Source of the DNA: Candidatus Thorarchaeota archaeon
GTDB taxonomy: Archaea; Asgardarchaeota; Thorarchaeia; Thorarchaeales; Thorarchaeaceae
Assembly (NCBI GenBank): GCA_004524435.1
Contig: SDNO01000002.1
Span: forward strand, 1 to 44,948
Direction: 5' to 3'
DNA length: 44,948 nucleotides
Positions within the stretch are counted from its first letter, which is position 1; each line of letters opens with the position of its first letter. This document shows, one piece after another, positions 1 through 9,161 of the stretch. A model generated the notes under the pieces. The model had not been told where the DNA came from, ran no database searches, and worked only from the letters and a program-made list of their open reading frames with translations. A program made the position numbers and the translations under genes.

Positions 1-33
1 ACCGAGCTCATCCTTAGCAAGCGTCTTGACAAC

Positions 34-492
34 TTGAGTGATGAACCATCTGGAGGGTTAGATTCGGCTCGATTCACCGTATCCAAGGACTCGACTAAGG
101 AGGCACAGATGACCGTGAGAAGGGGTCTCGGCAAAAACTTCGATGATCATGTCGGAGAACTGCTGAAGAAGTACCCCCAGATTCCGCTTCAACTGATAAT
201 CCGAAAGAACAACGGAGAAGTCATCGGTGGTTTCTGTGGCTATTCAATCCTTGGTACCATGACCATAGATGACCTATGGGTACATGCGAGGTATCGTGGT
301 CAAGGCTATGGGACTGACCTGCTGGAGCATGCCGAAGCCATAGCAAGAGAGAGAAAATGCATGGCGGTTCAGACTGCTTGCTTCTCCTTTCAGAACCTTG
401 CTTTTCTGAGGGGAAGAGGTTTCGAACCGTTCGGAGTATCTGATGTCTATCCAAAGAGCGTCAAGGAGTACTATCTGATCAAAAGGCTATGA
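34..492 (+). CDS. GNAT-family N-acetyltransferase (reading frame is open to the window's left edge, so the start may lie outside)
   Basis: Motif A 'IDDLWVHARYRGQGYGTDLLEHAEAIARERKCMAVQTACFSFQNLAFLRGRGFE'; no stop in frame between position 1 and 34. Confidence 0.8.
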   Translation: MSDEPSGGLDSARFTVSKDSTKEAQMTVRRGLGKNFDDHVGELLKKYPQIPLQLIIRKNNGEVIGGFCGYSILGTMTIDDLWVHARYRGQGYGTDLLEHAEAIARERKCMAVQTACFSFQNLAFLRGRGFEPFGVSDVYPKSVKEYYLIKRL

Positions 493-811
493 GTAGTAGC
501 CGTTCATTGTATGTTGGACAAACTTGGACACCAGAGAGTTGTCCTCCCAGGTAACGGCACTGGGTGGTCTCTGTCATGGTCAGCGATAGTGTGTCAGTGA
601 CCAGCTCTCAGTCATGGGCTGGAGGATATAAACTCCTGCGCTGAAATGTCCACGTTTTCGGTAGCTGCTGATATACCCCAAGACCTGTCTTTCATCTGGA
701 TTTGGCCCATCTACTACACATGCCACATTTTTGCTATGACTATGATACGAAAGGCTAATCTCAGAGCTATACGATAGGAGCTGTTTGGATTGATCGGGAG
801 ATAGACAGAAG

Positions 812-2308
812 ATGAAGCCCATAGGGAGCATTACTCTCTTCTATAGATTCTTAGATGCTGAAGATCGGGCTATTATGGATGCTATAATGGAAAAGGCAAC
901 TGGCTATGTTGATTTTATCCATATGTTGGGACAGCATCTCTTGAAAACCGAAGCCTCTCCGAAACTCGTACATGTATGTGTCAGACTTGCACGAACAATA
1001 GAATCCTATGGTCTAATGGAACGACTAGGAGAGAGATATCCTGAGAACGATCTTATACGCCCACACTACGTCTGGGCAAGAGTTCGTACTGGCACGGCAG
1101 AAGTATCTGCACTAGAAGAAGCGACCAGAGTTGCAATAGAGGCACATCACGACGACTGGATTGCTTTCTCATTCCACTTCCTAAGATTGTCGACCGACCT
1201 CCCAGCAAGCACCAAGGCTCACCTAGATAATCTATCAGCGATGGACCGAATAGTGAAAGATAATCCTGAGCTCTCATTTCTGGGGTCATATGTTCCCTAT
1301 CTCATATCCATGGACAAAGAGAGAGAAGGGTTCATAGATGAAGCGATAGATCTGAGAAAGAAATCGGTTGCCATTGCAGTGGAATTCGATGACTACATCC
1401 TTGCCATTCCCATTCTGAGAGAACTAGCCCCTTTGATGATGAAGAAATACCCTTCAGAAGCTATGAGGATCATTAAGAATTTGGAGGATTACTATCCGCA
1501 TCTAGGTACTCCCGCCTCAGAATCCTCATACTATCAATCAATCAGAGGCTATCTGCATCTAATTCGTGGCGAGTTTGATACTTCGGTTGAAGCCTTCGAA
1601 CGAGCGATAGACATAGTGGAGAAACAACATCCCTTTTCGACGCTGAGAAATGTTCCACATAGGTTGGCATTGACCTATCTTGATATGGGAAGAATGGAGA
1701 GCGCTGCGGAATGGGCGAACTTTGCTTTAGCCTCCAAATCAACTTCAACTGCGTATCCGTTCCTCATGCCTCTTGCCCATCTGATACTGAGCTGTGCACT
1801 GTGTGAGACGGGAGATGTAGACGAAGCAGAGGAACAGCTCTCTCTGGGCCATGAATCATCACTAAAGATTGGGAATGAGTCAATCCTTATCTACAGCTAT
1901 TATGCAAGTGGTCTGATTGACATCGCTCAAAACGATATTCTCTCAGGAATGGCAAGTCTGGAACGGGCTCTAGAGATTGCCGAGCGTCTGATCATCCGAG
2001 ACCGAATTCATTCGATTCTCCTGAAACTTGTCGAGTGTGAAATCGCTCTTTCTGACGCGGACGTATCTGAACAGACCTCAGGTCGGTGGATGGACCGTCT
2101 GGAGTCTGTACTCCTGAAAGATGATTTTCCTGGGATTCGTGGTCTGTCATCGCTTCTGAAAGCTCGGTTTCGTATCAAACAAGGGCGAATTAAAGAGGCA
2201 TATGAAATCTTGAAGGAAACAAGGACCTTGGCCAGTAATCCTGGTCTACAGTATCTGAATGAGAAAACCGATGAGGTACAATCGAAGGTAGAACACACAT
2301 CTGGATGA
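812..2308 (+). CDS. TPR-repeat / helical repeat protein
   Basis: 498 aa, repeated TPR-like helices ('GEFDTSVEAFERAIDIVEKQHPFSTLRNVPHRLALTYLDMGRMESAAEWANFAL', 'SGMASLERALEIAERL'). Confidence 0.65.
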   Translation: MKPIGSITLFYRFLDAEDRAIMDAIMEKATGYVDFIHMLGQHLLKTEASPKLVHVCVRLARTIESYGLMERLGERYPENDLIRPHYVWARVRTGTAEVSALEEATRVAIEAHHDDWIAFSFHFLRLSTDLPASTKAHLDNLSAMDRIVKDNPELSFLGSYVPYLISMDKEREGFIDEAIDLRKKSVAIAVEFDDYILAIPILRELAPLMMKKYPSEAMRIIKNLEDYYPHLGTPASESSYYQSIRGYLHLIRGEFDTSVEAFERAIDIVEKQHPFSTLRNVPHRLALTYLDMGRMESAAEWANFALASKSTSTAYPFLMPLAHLILSCALCETGDVDEAEEQLSLGHESSLKIGNESILIYSYYASGLIDIAQNDILSGMASLERALEIAERLIIRDRIHSILLKLVECEIALSDADVSEQTSGRWMDRLESVLLKDDFPGIRGLSSLLKARFRIKQGRIKEAYEILKETRTLASNPGLQYLNEKTDEVQSKVEHTSG

Positions 2309-2405
2309 TGAGAGCTAAGAATCTAAACCAAGACACGGCCTACTGCTATCTCGAAAGCTTGATAAGCACACCCAGAGGTCGGGAGCCGAGTCAGGTGATG
2401 GTCAG

Positions 2406-2852
2406 ATGAAATATGACATAATTGCGGAGCCAGTTGTAAGATCCCCCGGTGAAGGAAAACCAAGAAGGGGACGCGGCTTCAGTCGCAAGGAGATCGAAGA
2501 GGCAGACATCACAGTGAATGAGGCGAGGGATATGGGGCTCATAGTGGATCTGAGACGAAGAACTGCCTACCCTGAGAATGTCGAGGCGCTGAAGGAGTAC
2601 GAAGAAGATCTCAAGACCGTCGCTGATGAACTCGTCGAGGCGATGACTCCATCCGAGGACGTCGAAGAGGCAATCAAGGAACTCTCATCACTATCCTCAG
2701 TCAAGAAGTCCGAGGCGATGGCTCTCGTTGAGGCCGATGTCAAGAGTCTTGAGGACCTGGCATATTGTGACATAGAGAAAGTGTCGAACAAGACTGATAT
2801 CGATCCAGACCGACTGACCAAGATGGTCGAGGCTGCCCTGAAGAAGATATAG
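2406..2852 (+). CDS. rpl13e: Ribosomal protein eL13 (L13e) with C-terminal helix-hairpin-helix-like extension
   Basis: 'RRGRGFSRKEIEEADITVNEARDMGLIVDLRRRTAYPENVEALKEYEEDL' matches the eL13 core (RAGRGFS..E...AGI...AR.IGI.VD.RRRN...ENV..LK.Y). Confidence 0.8.
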   Translation: MKYDIIAEPVVRSPGEGKPRRGRGFSRKEIEEADITVNEARDMGLIVDLRRRTAYPENVEALKEYEEDLKTVADELVEAMTPSEDVEEAIKELSSLSSVKKSEAMALVEADVKSLEDLAYCDIEKVSNKTDIDPDRLTKMVEAALKKI

Positions 2853-2876
2853 AGAGAACAGAGCGAGGCTCGAAAG

Positions 2877-3983
2877 ATGCAGGAGCTGGAGTATGGTCGG
2901 CTCGTGCAAGTCCTACGAGAAGGCCGCGAAACAAAGACACCCGTCTTGCTACCTGACTTCTTTCTCGATCACTTTGTTATAGCAGAGGACTTCGCCAGTT
3001 TTGACGCCCAACTGGAACGACTTGCCAACCGGGGTGGTGGCAATCTCACCGGCACCTCTCAGTTCATCCGTCGAGGGGGAAATTCAGTCAACACTGCATC
3101 TGCGTTGCTCTCCCTTGGGGCGCACCCTGTCCTGATTGTGAAAACCGACCCACAGGGGTCCCGCCTCCTTCGTGAGATGACCCCACCTGAGTTGGACCTC
3201 TCCCACGTTAATACAAACGGCACCCTCTCGTCCACTGTTTCTCTTGAGTTAGACCACAGGGGTCGGCGAGTCAACCTGATGGTTAGTGACAGTGGATCTG
3301 CTGCGGACTATGCCTTCTCAGACCTTCAGGATGCAGACAAGGAGGCGATGCGCTATTCGGGACTCGTTGGACTGCTCTGTCTTAATCACAATCTTGAGGC
3401 TCCAATTTTAGCATACGATGTCTTTTCTTTCGTACGAAACGAGTCAGACGCAATGACATTCATGGACATGGGTGATCCGTCCAGTAATCCTGGCATTGTC
3501 AAGCCGCTTGCAACGGATGTGCTTGCCAACGGCCTGGTTGACATACTCGGCGCAAATGAGAATGAGATCTGCTGGCTTGCCTCTGTTCTCTCTGATGACA
3601 AGAAGTGGATGAATGCCGTCAATGAGCCTGACGACTGGCTTGATGCCGCGAAGTTGGTTTCGCAGATGACGGGTGCTCGTATTGACATGCACACCCCCTA
3701 CTTCGCTGCAACAGTGGAAGATGACTCTACCACAGGAATCCCTGTTTTCGATGTCGAGAACCGAGTGATATGTGGAGCAGGGGATGCCTGGAATGCTGGT
3801 GATATCTACGGCACACTTCTGAATCTAGAATCTTCTCTGCGACTTGTACTTGCGAATGCAGTGGCCGCTCTGTACGTGTCCTCTTCAGACGCTTCTCATC
3901 CGTTTCCCCGCGACTTGATCGATTTTCTAGAGTCGAATCCGCCCGTTTCGGAACATGGTAATAAGTTACTTATGCGCTCTTGA
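2877..3983 (+). CDS. PfkB-family carbohydrate kinase
   Basis: N-terminal 'RRGGNSVNTASALLSLGAHPVLIVKTDPQGSRLL' and C-terminal 'CGAGDAWNAGDIYG' PfkB signature. Confidence 0.8.
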   Translation: MQELEYGRLVQVLREGRETKTPVLLPDFFLDHFVIAEDFASFDAQLERLANRGGGNLTGTSQFIRRGGNSVNTASALLSLGAHPVLIVKTDPQGSRLLREMTPPELDLSHVNTNGTLSSTVSLELDHRGRRVNLMVSDSGSAADYAFSDLQDADKEAMRYSGLVGLLCLNHNLEAPILAYDVFSFVRNESDAMTFMDMGDPSSNPGIVKPLATDVLANGLVDILGANENEICWLASVLSDDKKWMNAVNEPDDWLDAAKLVSQMTGARIDMHTPYFAATVEDDSTTGIPVFDVENRVICGAGDAWNAGDIYGTLLNLESSLRLVLANAVAALYVSSSDASHPFPRDLIDFLESNPPVSEHGNKLLMRS

Positions 3984-4029
3984 GCAGGTATGATGAGCCT
4001 CTCAGAGCATACTGGATGGTATTTGCGCG

Positions 4030-4956
4030 TTGAACCTAGAGAGAGTACTGACAAAACTGAAGTTTGATGAATCAGTCAGTGGTTACGCTCTCTTGACCAA
4101 CGATGGCTCTCCATTCCTGTCATTTGCACTCCCCGAGCATTCCCTCCCTCTGATTCAAGGGACAATGAAGATACATGCCTCCTCACTGAAGATGATGAAT
4201 ATCATGACCGGTGATGGGGTTGTGATTCTTGCGCGCGTGAACCCCGAATGGGTGTTAGCCGTGAACTTCTCAGAGTTACAGCTCGGGATTGCGCTGAAGC
4301 GAACGCAGGATGTTGTGGAGCTGCTGAAAGAAGTAGATCTCCCTGCTCCTCCTACTCCTGATGAGGAACCAGAAGAGGAGATGGAGCCCGAACCAGACGT
4401 TCCTGAAGCAGAGATAGAACCGGCAGAGACTTCCGAACCAACGGAGGAAATCATTGAGGAGATTCCACTTGATGAGGTTGAGATACGTCACGGATGCCTC
4501 ATATTGCGTGGCCCTCTGTATAATGATGCAGCAAGCATTGACTCGGAGCTGAGCCGTACTCTCAAAGAGAAGTACTCGGGTCTTGGAACAGACATTCTGC
4601 TAATGGTAGACGAGAAGCGAACCACCCTCAAGATTGCTGAGATTCTTGGCAAGACGGTAGATAACGTCATTCAAGTGCTATGTTGGTGCGTTTCGAAGCG
4701 CATCTTAGATGCAGAGTGTCCTGAAGAACAGGAGTCAGGCATTCGTGAGATAGTCGAGGTTCCGCTTTTCGAGGGCTCTCTCGAAAAGGCCAAGAAGGAG
4801 CATCGGCAGGTCTTGGAGCTGTGCAATGGCATCAACACACTGCATGAGATTGCAGCGAGGTTAGGCGTCCAGTATTTCGAGGCTCTACAGAGCACTCTGC
4901 CCTACAAGGGTAAGACTCTACGATATGTAAAACGAGATAAATCCACCAAAGGATAG
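4030..4956 (+). CDS. Roadblock/LC7-like N-terminal domain + acidic linker + tandem winged-helix-like domains (paralogue A)
   Basis: N-terminus 'VSGYALLTNDGSPFLSFALPE...VVILARVNPEWVLAVNF..LQLGIALKRTQDVVELL'; Pro/Glu-rich linker; C-terminal 'VPLFEGSLEKAKKEHRQVLELCNGINTLHEIAARLGV'; TTG start. Confidence 0.6.
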   Translation: MNLERVLTKLKFDESVSGYALLTNDGSPFLSFALPEHSLPLIQGTMKIHASSLKMMNIMTGDGVVILARVNPEWVLAVNFSELQLGIALKRTQDVVELLKEVDLPAPPTPDEEPEEEMEPEPDVPEAEIEPAETSEPTEEIIEEIPLDEVEIRHGCLILRGPLYNDAASIDSELSRTLKEKYSGLGTDILLMVDEKRTTLKIAEILGKTVDNVIQVLCWCVSKRILDAECPEEQESGIREIVEVPLFEGSLEKAKKEHRQVLELCNGINTLHEIAARLGVQYFEALQSTLPYKGKTLRYVKRDKSTKG

Positions 4957-4963
4957 TGAAATT

Positions 4964-5470
4964 ATGGGTATTAAGGGAAAACTGGCTTGGGCCCTCAAGA
5001 TTGACAAGGTCTCAAAACCACTCTTTCAGGCAATCTATCGTGAGATGATGAACTTCCTCATCCAGACTAGTGATACAGTCGATGAGGTCAATCGAAAACT
5101 AAAGGACCTAGGCTTCAAGGTGGGAGAGCATTTGCTCATGGACTACGCCGAACGAATTCGCGAACACGCAGCAGAGTTCCATGAGTTCGGTTCCACATTG
5201 CAACTCGCATACAAGGTCAACTCGGGACAAGACTTCACAAGTGCTTGGGTCAGTGATGACAGGAGGACAATCAAGTTCTCCGATGATAACTGTCCAATAT
5301 GTGAGGGAGTCGAAATCACAGATATGCCTGGTCTGCAGTACTGTAATCTCATCAGTGGCGTCTTCCAAGCAGTCCTCGATCTTCGTGGTTTTCAGGGTGA
5401 GGCCTACCAGGAGTCTTGCAAGGCTCTGGGTGACTCCACCTGCACGTGGACCATTCATAAGATAGATTGA
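4964..5470 (+). CDS. V4R-domain protein (4-vinyl-reductase-like, Bet3/TRAPP-related fold)
   Basis: 'CPICEGVEITDMPGLQYCNLISGVFQAVLDLRGFQGEAYQESCKALGDSTCTWTI' with V4R cysteine pattern. Confidence 0.7.
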   Translation: MGIKGKLAWALKIDKVSKPLFQAIYREMMNFLIQTSDTVDEVNRKLKDLGFKVGEHLLMDYAERIREHAAEFHEFGSTLQLAYKVNSGQDFTSAWVSDDRRTIKFSDDNCPICEGVEITDMPGLQYCNLISGVFQAVLDLRGFQGEAYQESCKALGDSTCTWTIHKID

Positions 5471-5547
5471 GCTCCCCCTCAGAATGGCGTATGTATAAAA
5501 GATGAAGATGGGTGTCGAGTCAGTAGAGAATAATCGGAGGCTATTCG

Positions 5548-6048
5548 TTGGGTCAAGGCATAGGCACTATTGTTGGTCTTGTGACTACTTTCGCAGTTGT
5601 CTTCATCATCCTCTCCTTTGGAATATTCATCCCTGAAGATGTGATTGACCCGTCGATAGTTGCGGATTTCATGAATCGCCCCGATCTTGAGCTTAAACTC
5701 GCTGTTGTCGGGACAATCCTTTATCCTCCCCACCTAGGAGTGCAATTATCATTTGGGGCTCAGGGCGGGACAGTACTCATGGCTCTCGCGTGGGGTGTTG
5801 GTGGGCTGCTAGCCGGCCTTCTTTCACGCGATATTGTAGGCGGAATCTTTGCAGCCGTCTTTGCGGTGGTCATCGGTGCCTTTCTGACCTGGCTTCTCGT
5901 ATTCTTCATTGGCACTGCAGATATCTCGCAGATTTTGGGTGCCCCTTCCCTATTACTACTACAGTTTGTCTTGGAGGGCATGCTTTATCCCTCCATAGCT
6001 GCAATAATTGGTGGCCTGCTTGGCGGTGCTATCACAAGAAAACGCTAG
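5548..6048 (+). CDS. Multi-pass membrane protein
   Basis: About four hydrophobic spans; TTG start; TATA-like GTATAAAAGA at about 5491-5501. Confidence 0.65.
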   Translation: MGQGIGTIVGLVTTFAVVFIILSFGIFIPEDVIDPSIVADFMNRPDLELKLAVVGTILYPPHLGVQLSFGAQGGTVLMALAWGVGGLLAGLLSRDIVGGIFAAVFAVVIGAFLTWLLVFFIGTADISQILGAPSLLLLQFVLEGMLYPSIAAIIGGLLGGAITRKR

Positions 6049-6055
6049 AACTGGT

Positions 6056-6622
6056 CTAGCTCTGAGTTTTCTGCTCCAAGACTCTGCCGCACTCTGAGCA
6101 TAGAATAGGATTTGATTTGAATACTGCTCCACATTGGCATCGGGTTTCTATTCTCTCTGGTGCCTCCGGAGGCTCTTTCGCGCGGATTCTGTTGACTATG
6201 AGTGTGGCCGGAATCGAGGACACGAGAGATAACTGAGAGGTAAGCAGGGCTACGATGAAAGAGACCAGAATCACCACATTCCTGTCAGTCTGATACCAGA
6301 AACTGGGATTGAGGAGAAGTGTAGATGCGAGGTGTACCGTTCCGATGACCAAGCCGACCCATACGGCGGTCCTTACATTGGTCCACGTCCCATCCGAAAA
6401 CAGCCCAGACAAGAATCCAATGAGCAGCCAGGCCAATAGGTGCTGCAGAAAGTCTATACCCCAACTCAGAGTGGAGAAGGTGTTCAAGAGGACGGAGGAT
6501 GCCGCCAAGAAAATGGCAAAGGTCCCATAGGGCACAGGGTACTCCGGGATGTCTAGCCCCAGGGCATAGAGCACGAGCGAGCCGACAACAAAACTGAGAA
6601 TCGCCCCGATGAGGTTTTTCAT
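6056..6622 (-). CDS. Multi-pass membrane protein with C-terminal zinc-ribbon (CxC..CxxC)
   Basis: Four to five hydrophobic spans followed by 'CQCGAVFKSNPILCSECGRVLE'. Confidence 0.7.
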   Translation of the reverse strand: MKNLIGAILSFVVGSLVLYALGLDIPEYPVPYGTFAIFLAASSVLLNTFSTLSWGIDFLQHLLAWLLIGFLSGLFSDGTWTNVRTAVWVGLVIGTVHLASTLLLNPSFWYQTDRNVVILVSFIVALLTSQLSLVSSIPATLIVNRIRAKEPPEAPERIETRCQCGAVFKSNPILCSECGRVLEQKTQS

Positions 6623-6973
6623 GATTTTTGCACCACGAGAACACTAGCTTCCAGTCATCGATGGTCCAAAATAAAGATAGGTGTTCTGATGCGCTGCTGG
6701 CAGCGGTCCAGCGATATGTAGATCTTTGCAGAAGTGCAGGACTCGGCTGGAGGGATCAGATTCTGTACGAGAATACTTCTTAACACCTCCCTCATTATTG
6801 AATGACGTGGACGTCCTTCGAATCGGAACCCACGCATTGGGAGATGATTTCATCACGTTCAGCCGCTCCGTCTGAGAACTTGGTTTATCGAATACCACAA
6901 CGCTTTTCAGACTACTGCGGACTTCCTGATACTTGAAGGACTAGTTTCCTCAGCGAATGCGAGGTGTAGCAGA

Positions 6974-7969
6974 TTGGCCAGTGACTTAGAAAGAGCTCTG
7001 TCGAAACTACGTTTCGACGATCAGGTTCTTGGATACTCCTTGATGACCAAAGGAGGTCGTCCATTTGTCAGTTTCTCATTTCCTGATGAGCTGTTTCCCC
7101 GCGTCAAGGACAGCATCAATCTCTACAAGTCTGATTTGAGGCTCATGACCATTGATACGGAGCAGGGCCTTGTTGTCTTGGCTCCGGTTGATGATAATTG
7201 GATTCTGACTGTTCTATATGTGCCAGAACTCCAACTCGGTCTCGCAATCGCAAAGACCAAGAACGTCCTTCGTCTTCTAGAGGGAATCGAGCTCCCGCCT
7301 CCACCTGAGGATTTCGAGGAATCAGCAGAAGGGAACCTAGAGGTTCTGGAGAGCATCGCCATTCAGGCAGCATCCACGGAGGCTGTTGCACCCTCCCCTA
7401 CTTCTACTGAGCCCACGCCGCCTCCGGTTGAACAACCGGAACCAACAGTAGAGCTTGAACCGGAAGAGCTATCCCCCAGCGATTTCCAGCTTGGACCATC
7501 AACAGTACCCGGCCGGGGCGAGGCCTATGCAAAGGCTCTGTCCCTAGACTCTGAACTTTATCAGGAGATGAAGAAGTCCTACCGCAACTTCGGATTCGAT
7601 GTTCTGATGTTGGTGGACGGGAATACCTCCGTTTCCGACGTAGCGGACTCGATGTTTCAGCCCCTTGAGCGAGTGATAGAGCTGCTCAGATGGGCTGCGT
7701 CGAAAGACATTGTTACTGCTCCTTTGGCCGAACCGTCTGAGGTGTCTGGCGGAAAGACGGGCGGTTTTGGTCGGTTTGTGAAGGTGCCCCTATTCGAAGG
7801 CGATCTGTCCAAGGTACGTCCTGAGGACAAACCGATAATCGAGATCTGCGATGGTACAAAGACGCCAGAACAGATTGCGAAGTCCACGGGTCTGCCAGTT
7901 CCAAGAGTAATCCAAGTATTGGCGCAATACAGACGACACGGTCTGCAAATGATTGGCAAGACCATCTAG
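6974..7969 (+). CDS. Roadblock/LC7-like N-terminal domain + linker + tandem winged-helix-like domains (paralogue B)
   Basis: 'DLERALSKLRFDDQVLGYSLMTKGGRPFVSFSFPDE...LVVLAPVDDNWILTVLYVPELQLGLAIAKTKNVLRLLE' aligns end to end with paralogue A at 4030-4956; TTG start. Confidence 0.6.
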   Translation: MASDLERALSKLRFDDQVLGYSLMTKGGRPFVSFSFPDELFPRVKDSINLYKSDLRLMTIDTEQGLVVLAPVDDNWILTVLYVPELQLGLAIAKTKNVLRLLEGIELPPPPEDFEESAEGNLEVLESIAIQAASTEAVAPSPTSTEPTPPPVEQPEPTVELEPEELSPSDFQLGPSTVPGRGEAYAKALSLDSELYQEMKKSYRNFGFDVLMLVDGNTSVSDVADSMFQPLERVIELLRWAASKDIVTAPLAEPSEVSGGKTGGFGRFVKVPLFEGDLSKVRPEDKPIIEICDGTKTPEQIAKSTGLPVPRVIQVLAQYRRHGLQMIGKTI

Positions 7970-8001
7970 ATATCCAGACTACCAGAAGAGGTCAGATCTC
8001 A

Positions 8002-8475
8002 ATGGCAAAGATAGAGAATCCGTTGTTTCTAAGCATCTATTCCAAAATGGTTGATGACATTCTCATGTCCACAGCGAATGTGGAGGAAGCAAATGAGAAG
8101 CTGCGAGAACTTGGCAGTGAGATGGCTCAGCAAATCTATCTTACAACTGAGATTGTTGACAAGACCAAAGAAACCATCACGACTCGGGAAGACGTTTCGA
8201 AGCTGATTGAAGTTCTCTTCAAAGTATTATTCGACAAGAAACCGTCTGATATAGACATGGAGTCTGCTAGAGGCTCAGTACGAGTCAGCGATGAATCTTG
8301 TATCTGGTGTCAAGAGGTCAATCTGGAGGGAATGCGAGGTTTCGGGTATTGTGAGGCCTTCAGTGGAATCCTTCAGTCCATTCTACAGTTCAAAGGTGTA
8401 GATGCAAAGGTCTTCGAGGAGTCCTGCAAGGCGACCGGAGCCGAGCAATGTACCTGGAATGTACGTCTTGTCTAG
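8002..8475 (+). CDS. V4R-domain protein
   Basis: 'CIWCQEVNLEGMRGFGYCEAFSGILQSILQFKGVDAKVFEESCKATGAEQCTWNV'. Confidence 0.7.
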   Translation: MAKIENPLFLSIYSKMVDDILMSTANVEEANEKLRELGSEMAQQIYLTTEIVDKTKETITTREDVSKLIEVLFKVLFDKKPSDIDMESARGSVRVSDESCIWCQEVNLEGMRGFGYCEAFSGILQSILQFKGVDAKVFEESCKATGAEQCTWNVRLV

Positions 8476-8524
8476 CACATCATGACAAGAAACTTAACCA
8501 TCTACGCGATAGAAAGCCTACTGA

Positions 8525-9097
8525 TTGGTGAGCCTCAGAATGTCAAAGGAGCAAGATATCATAGAATGGTGGCAAGGTCGCCTCAAAGAGAGAGAGCTGA
8601 TGCGTGCTTTCTTCAGCAAGACTTGGACAAAAATCGGAAATCGCATCGAGGTAATGTTTCCAGACAAGACGAAGGACCTCTATTACAGTGCAGGTAGGCT
8701 TGCCGGTCTAGAGGCCCAGCGAGAGTATTTCAAGATAGGTAAGCAGACCCCACCAGGCGATTTCAAGGGCATCATCGAGTTCATCAAGATGGCACTAGAG
8801 ACCCTCATCGTCCCCTTTGGCGATATCAAGATTGCGAAGCTGTACAAACTCTTCCTGGATGAGGAGGCAATTATCGAGGTCAAAGACAACCCCTACGCGG
8901 CGGGTCTTGACAGTGATGAGCCCACCTGCTACTTCCTGAAGGGGTTCATAGAGGCAGTCCTAGAATACTTGACCGATTTCAATAGAATCGAGTATGAGAA
9001 ACTCGTGGTCACTGAAGAAACGTGCATGTCGATGGGAGCTGAAGCGTGCACTTTTCAGATCACGATGTCCTATCCCGCCCGTGGTGAGAGACCCTAG
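8525..9097 (+). CDS. Divergent V4R-domain protein
   Basis: 'CYFLKGFIEAVLEYLTDFNRIEYEKLVVTEETCMSMGAEACTFQI' retains the C-terminal V4R pattern but lacks the CxxC; internal ATG at 8540 also possible. Confidence 0.6.
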   Translation: MVSLRMSKEQDIIEWWQGRLKERELMRAFFSKTWTKIGNRIEVMFPDKTKDLYYSAGRLAGLEAQREYFKIGKQTPPGDFKGIIEFIKMALETLIVPFGDIKIAKLYKLFLDEEAIIEVKDNPYAAGLDSDEPTCYFLKGFIEAVLEYLTDFNRIEYEKLVVTEETCMSMGAEACTFQITMSYPARGERP

Positions 9098-9161
9098 ACT
9101 TCTTGGAGTACAATAGTACATCCTTTCATCGAAACCAAGCTTTAACTACTAATCCACCCTA

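Noticed and set aside
580-831. 83-aa minus-strand ORF in the 493-811 gap
   Set aside because: No recognisable family, and it overlaps the start of the downstream TPR gene; coding status cannot be supported.
6690-6705. CGCTG-CTGG-CAGCG hairpin in the 6623-6973 gap
   Set aside because: Only a 5-bp stem with no promoter or stop-codon context; could easily be chance.
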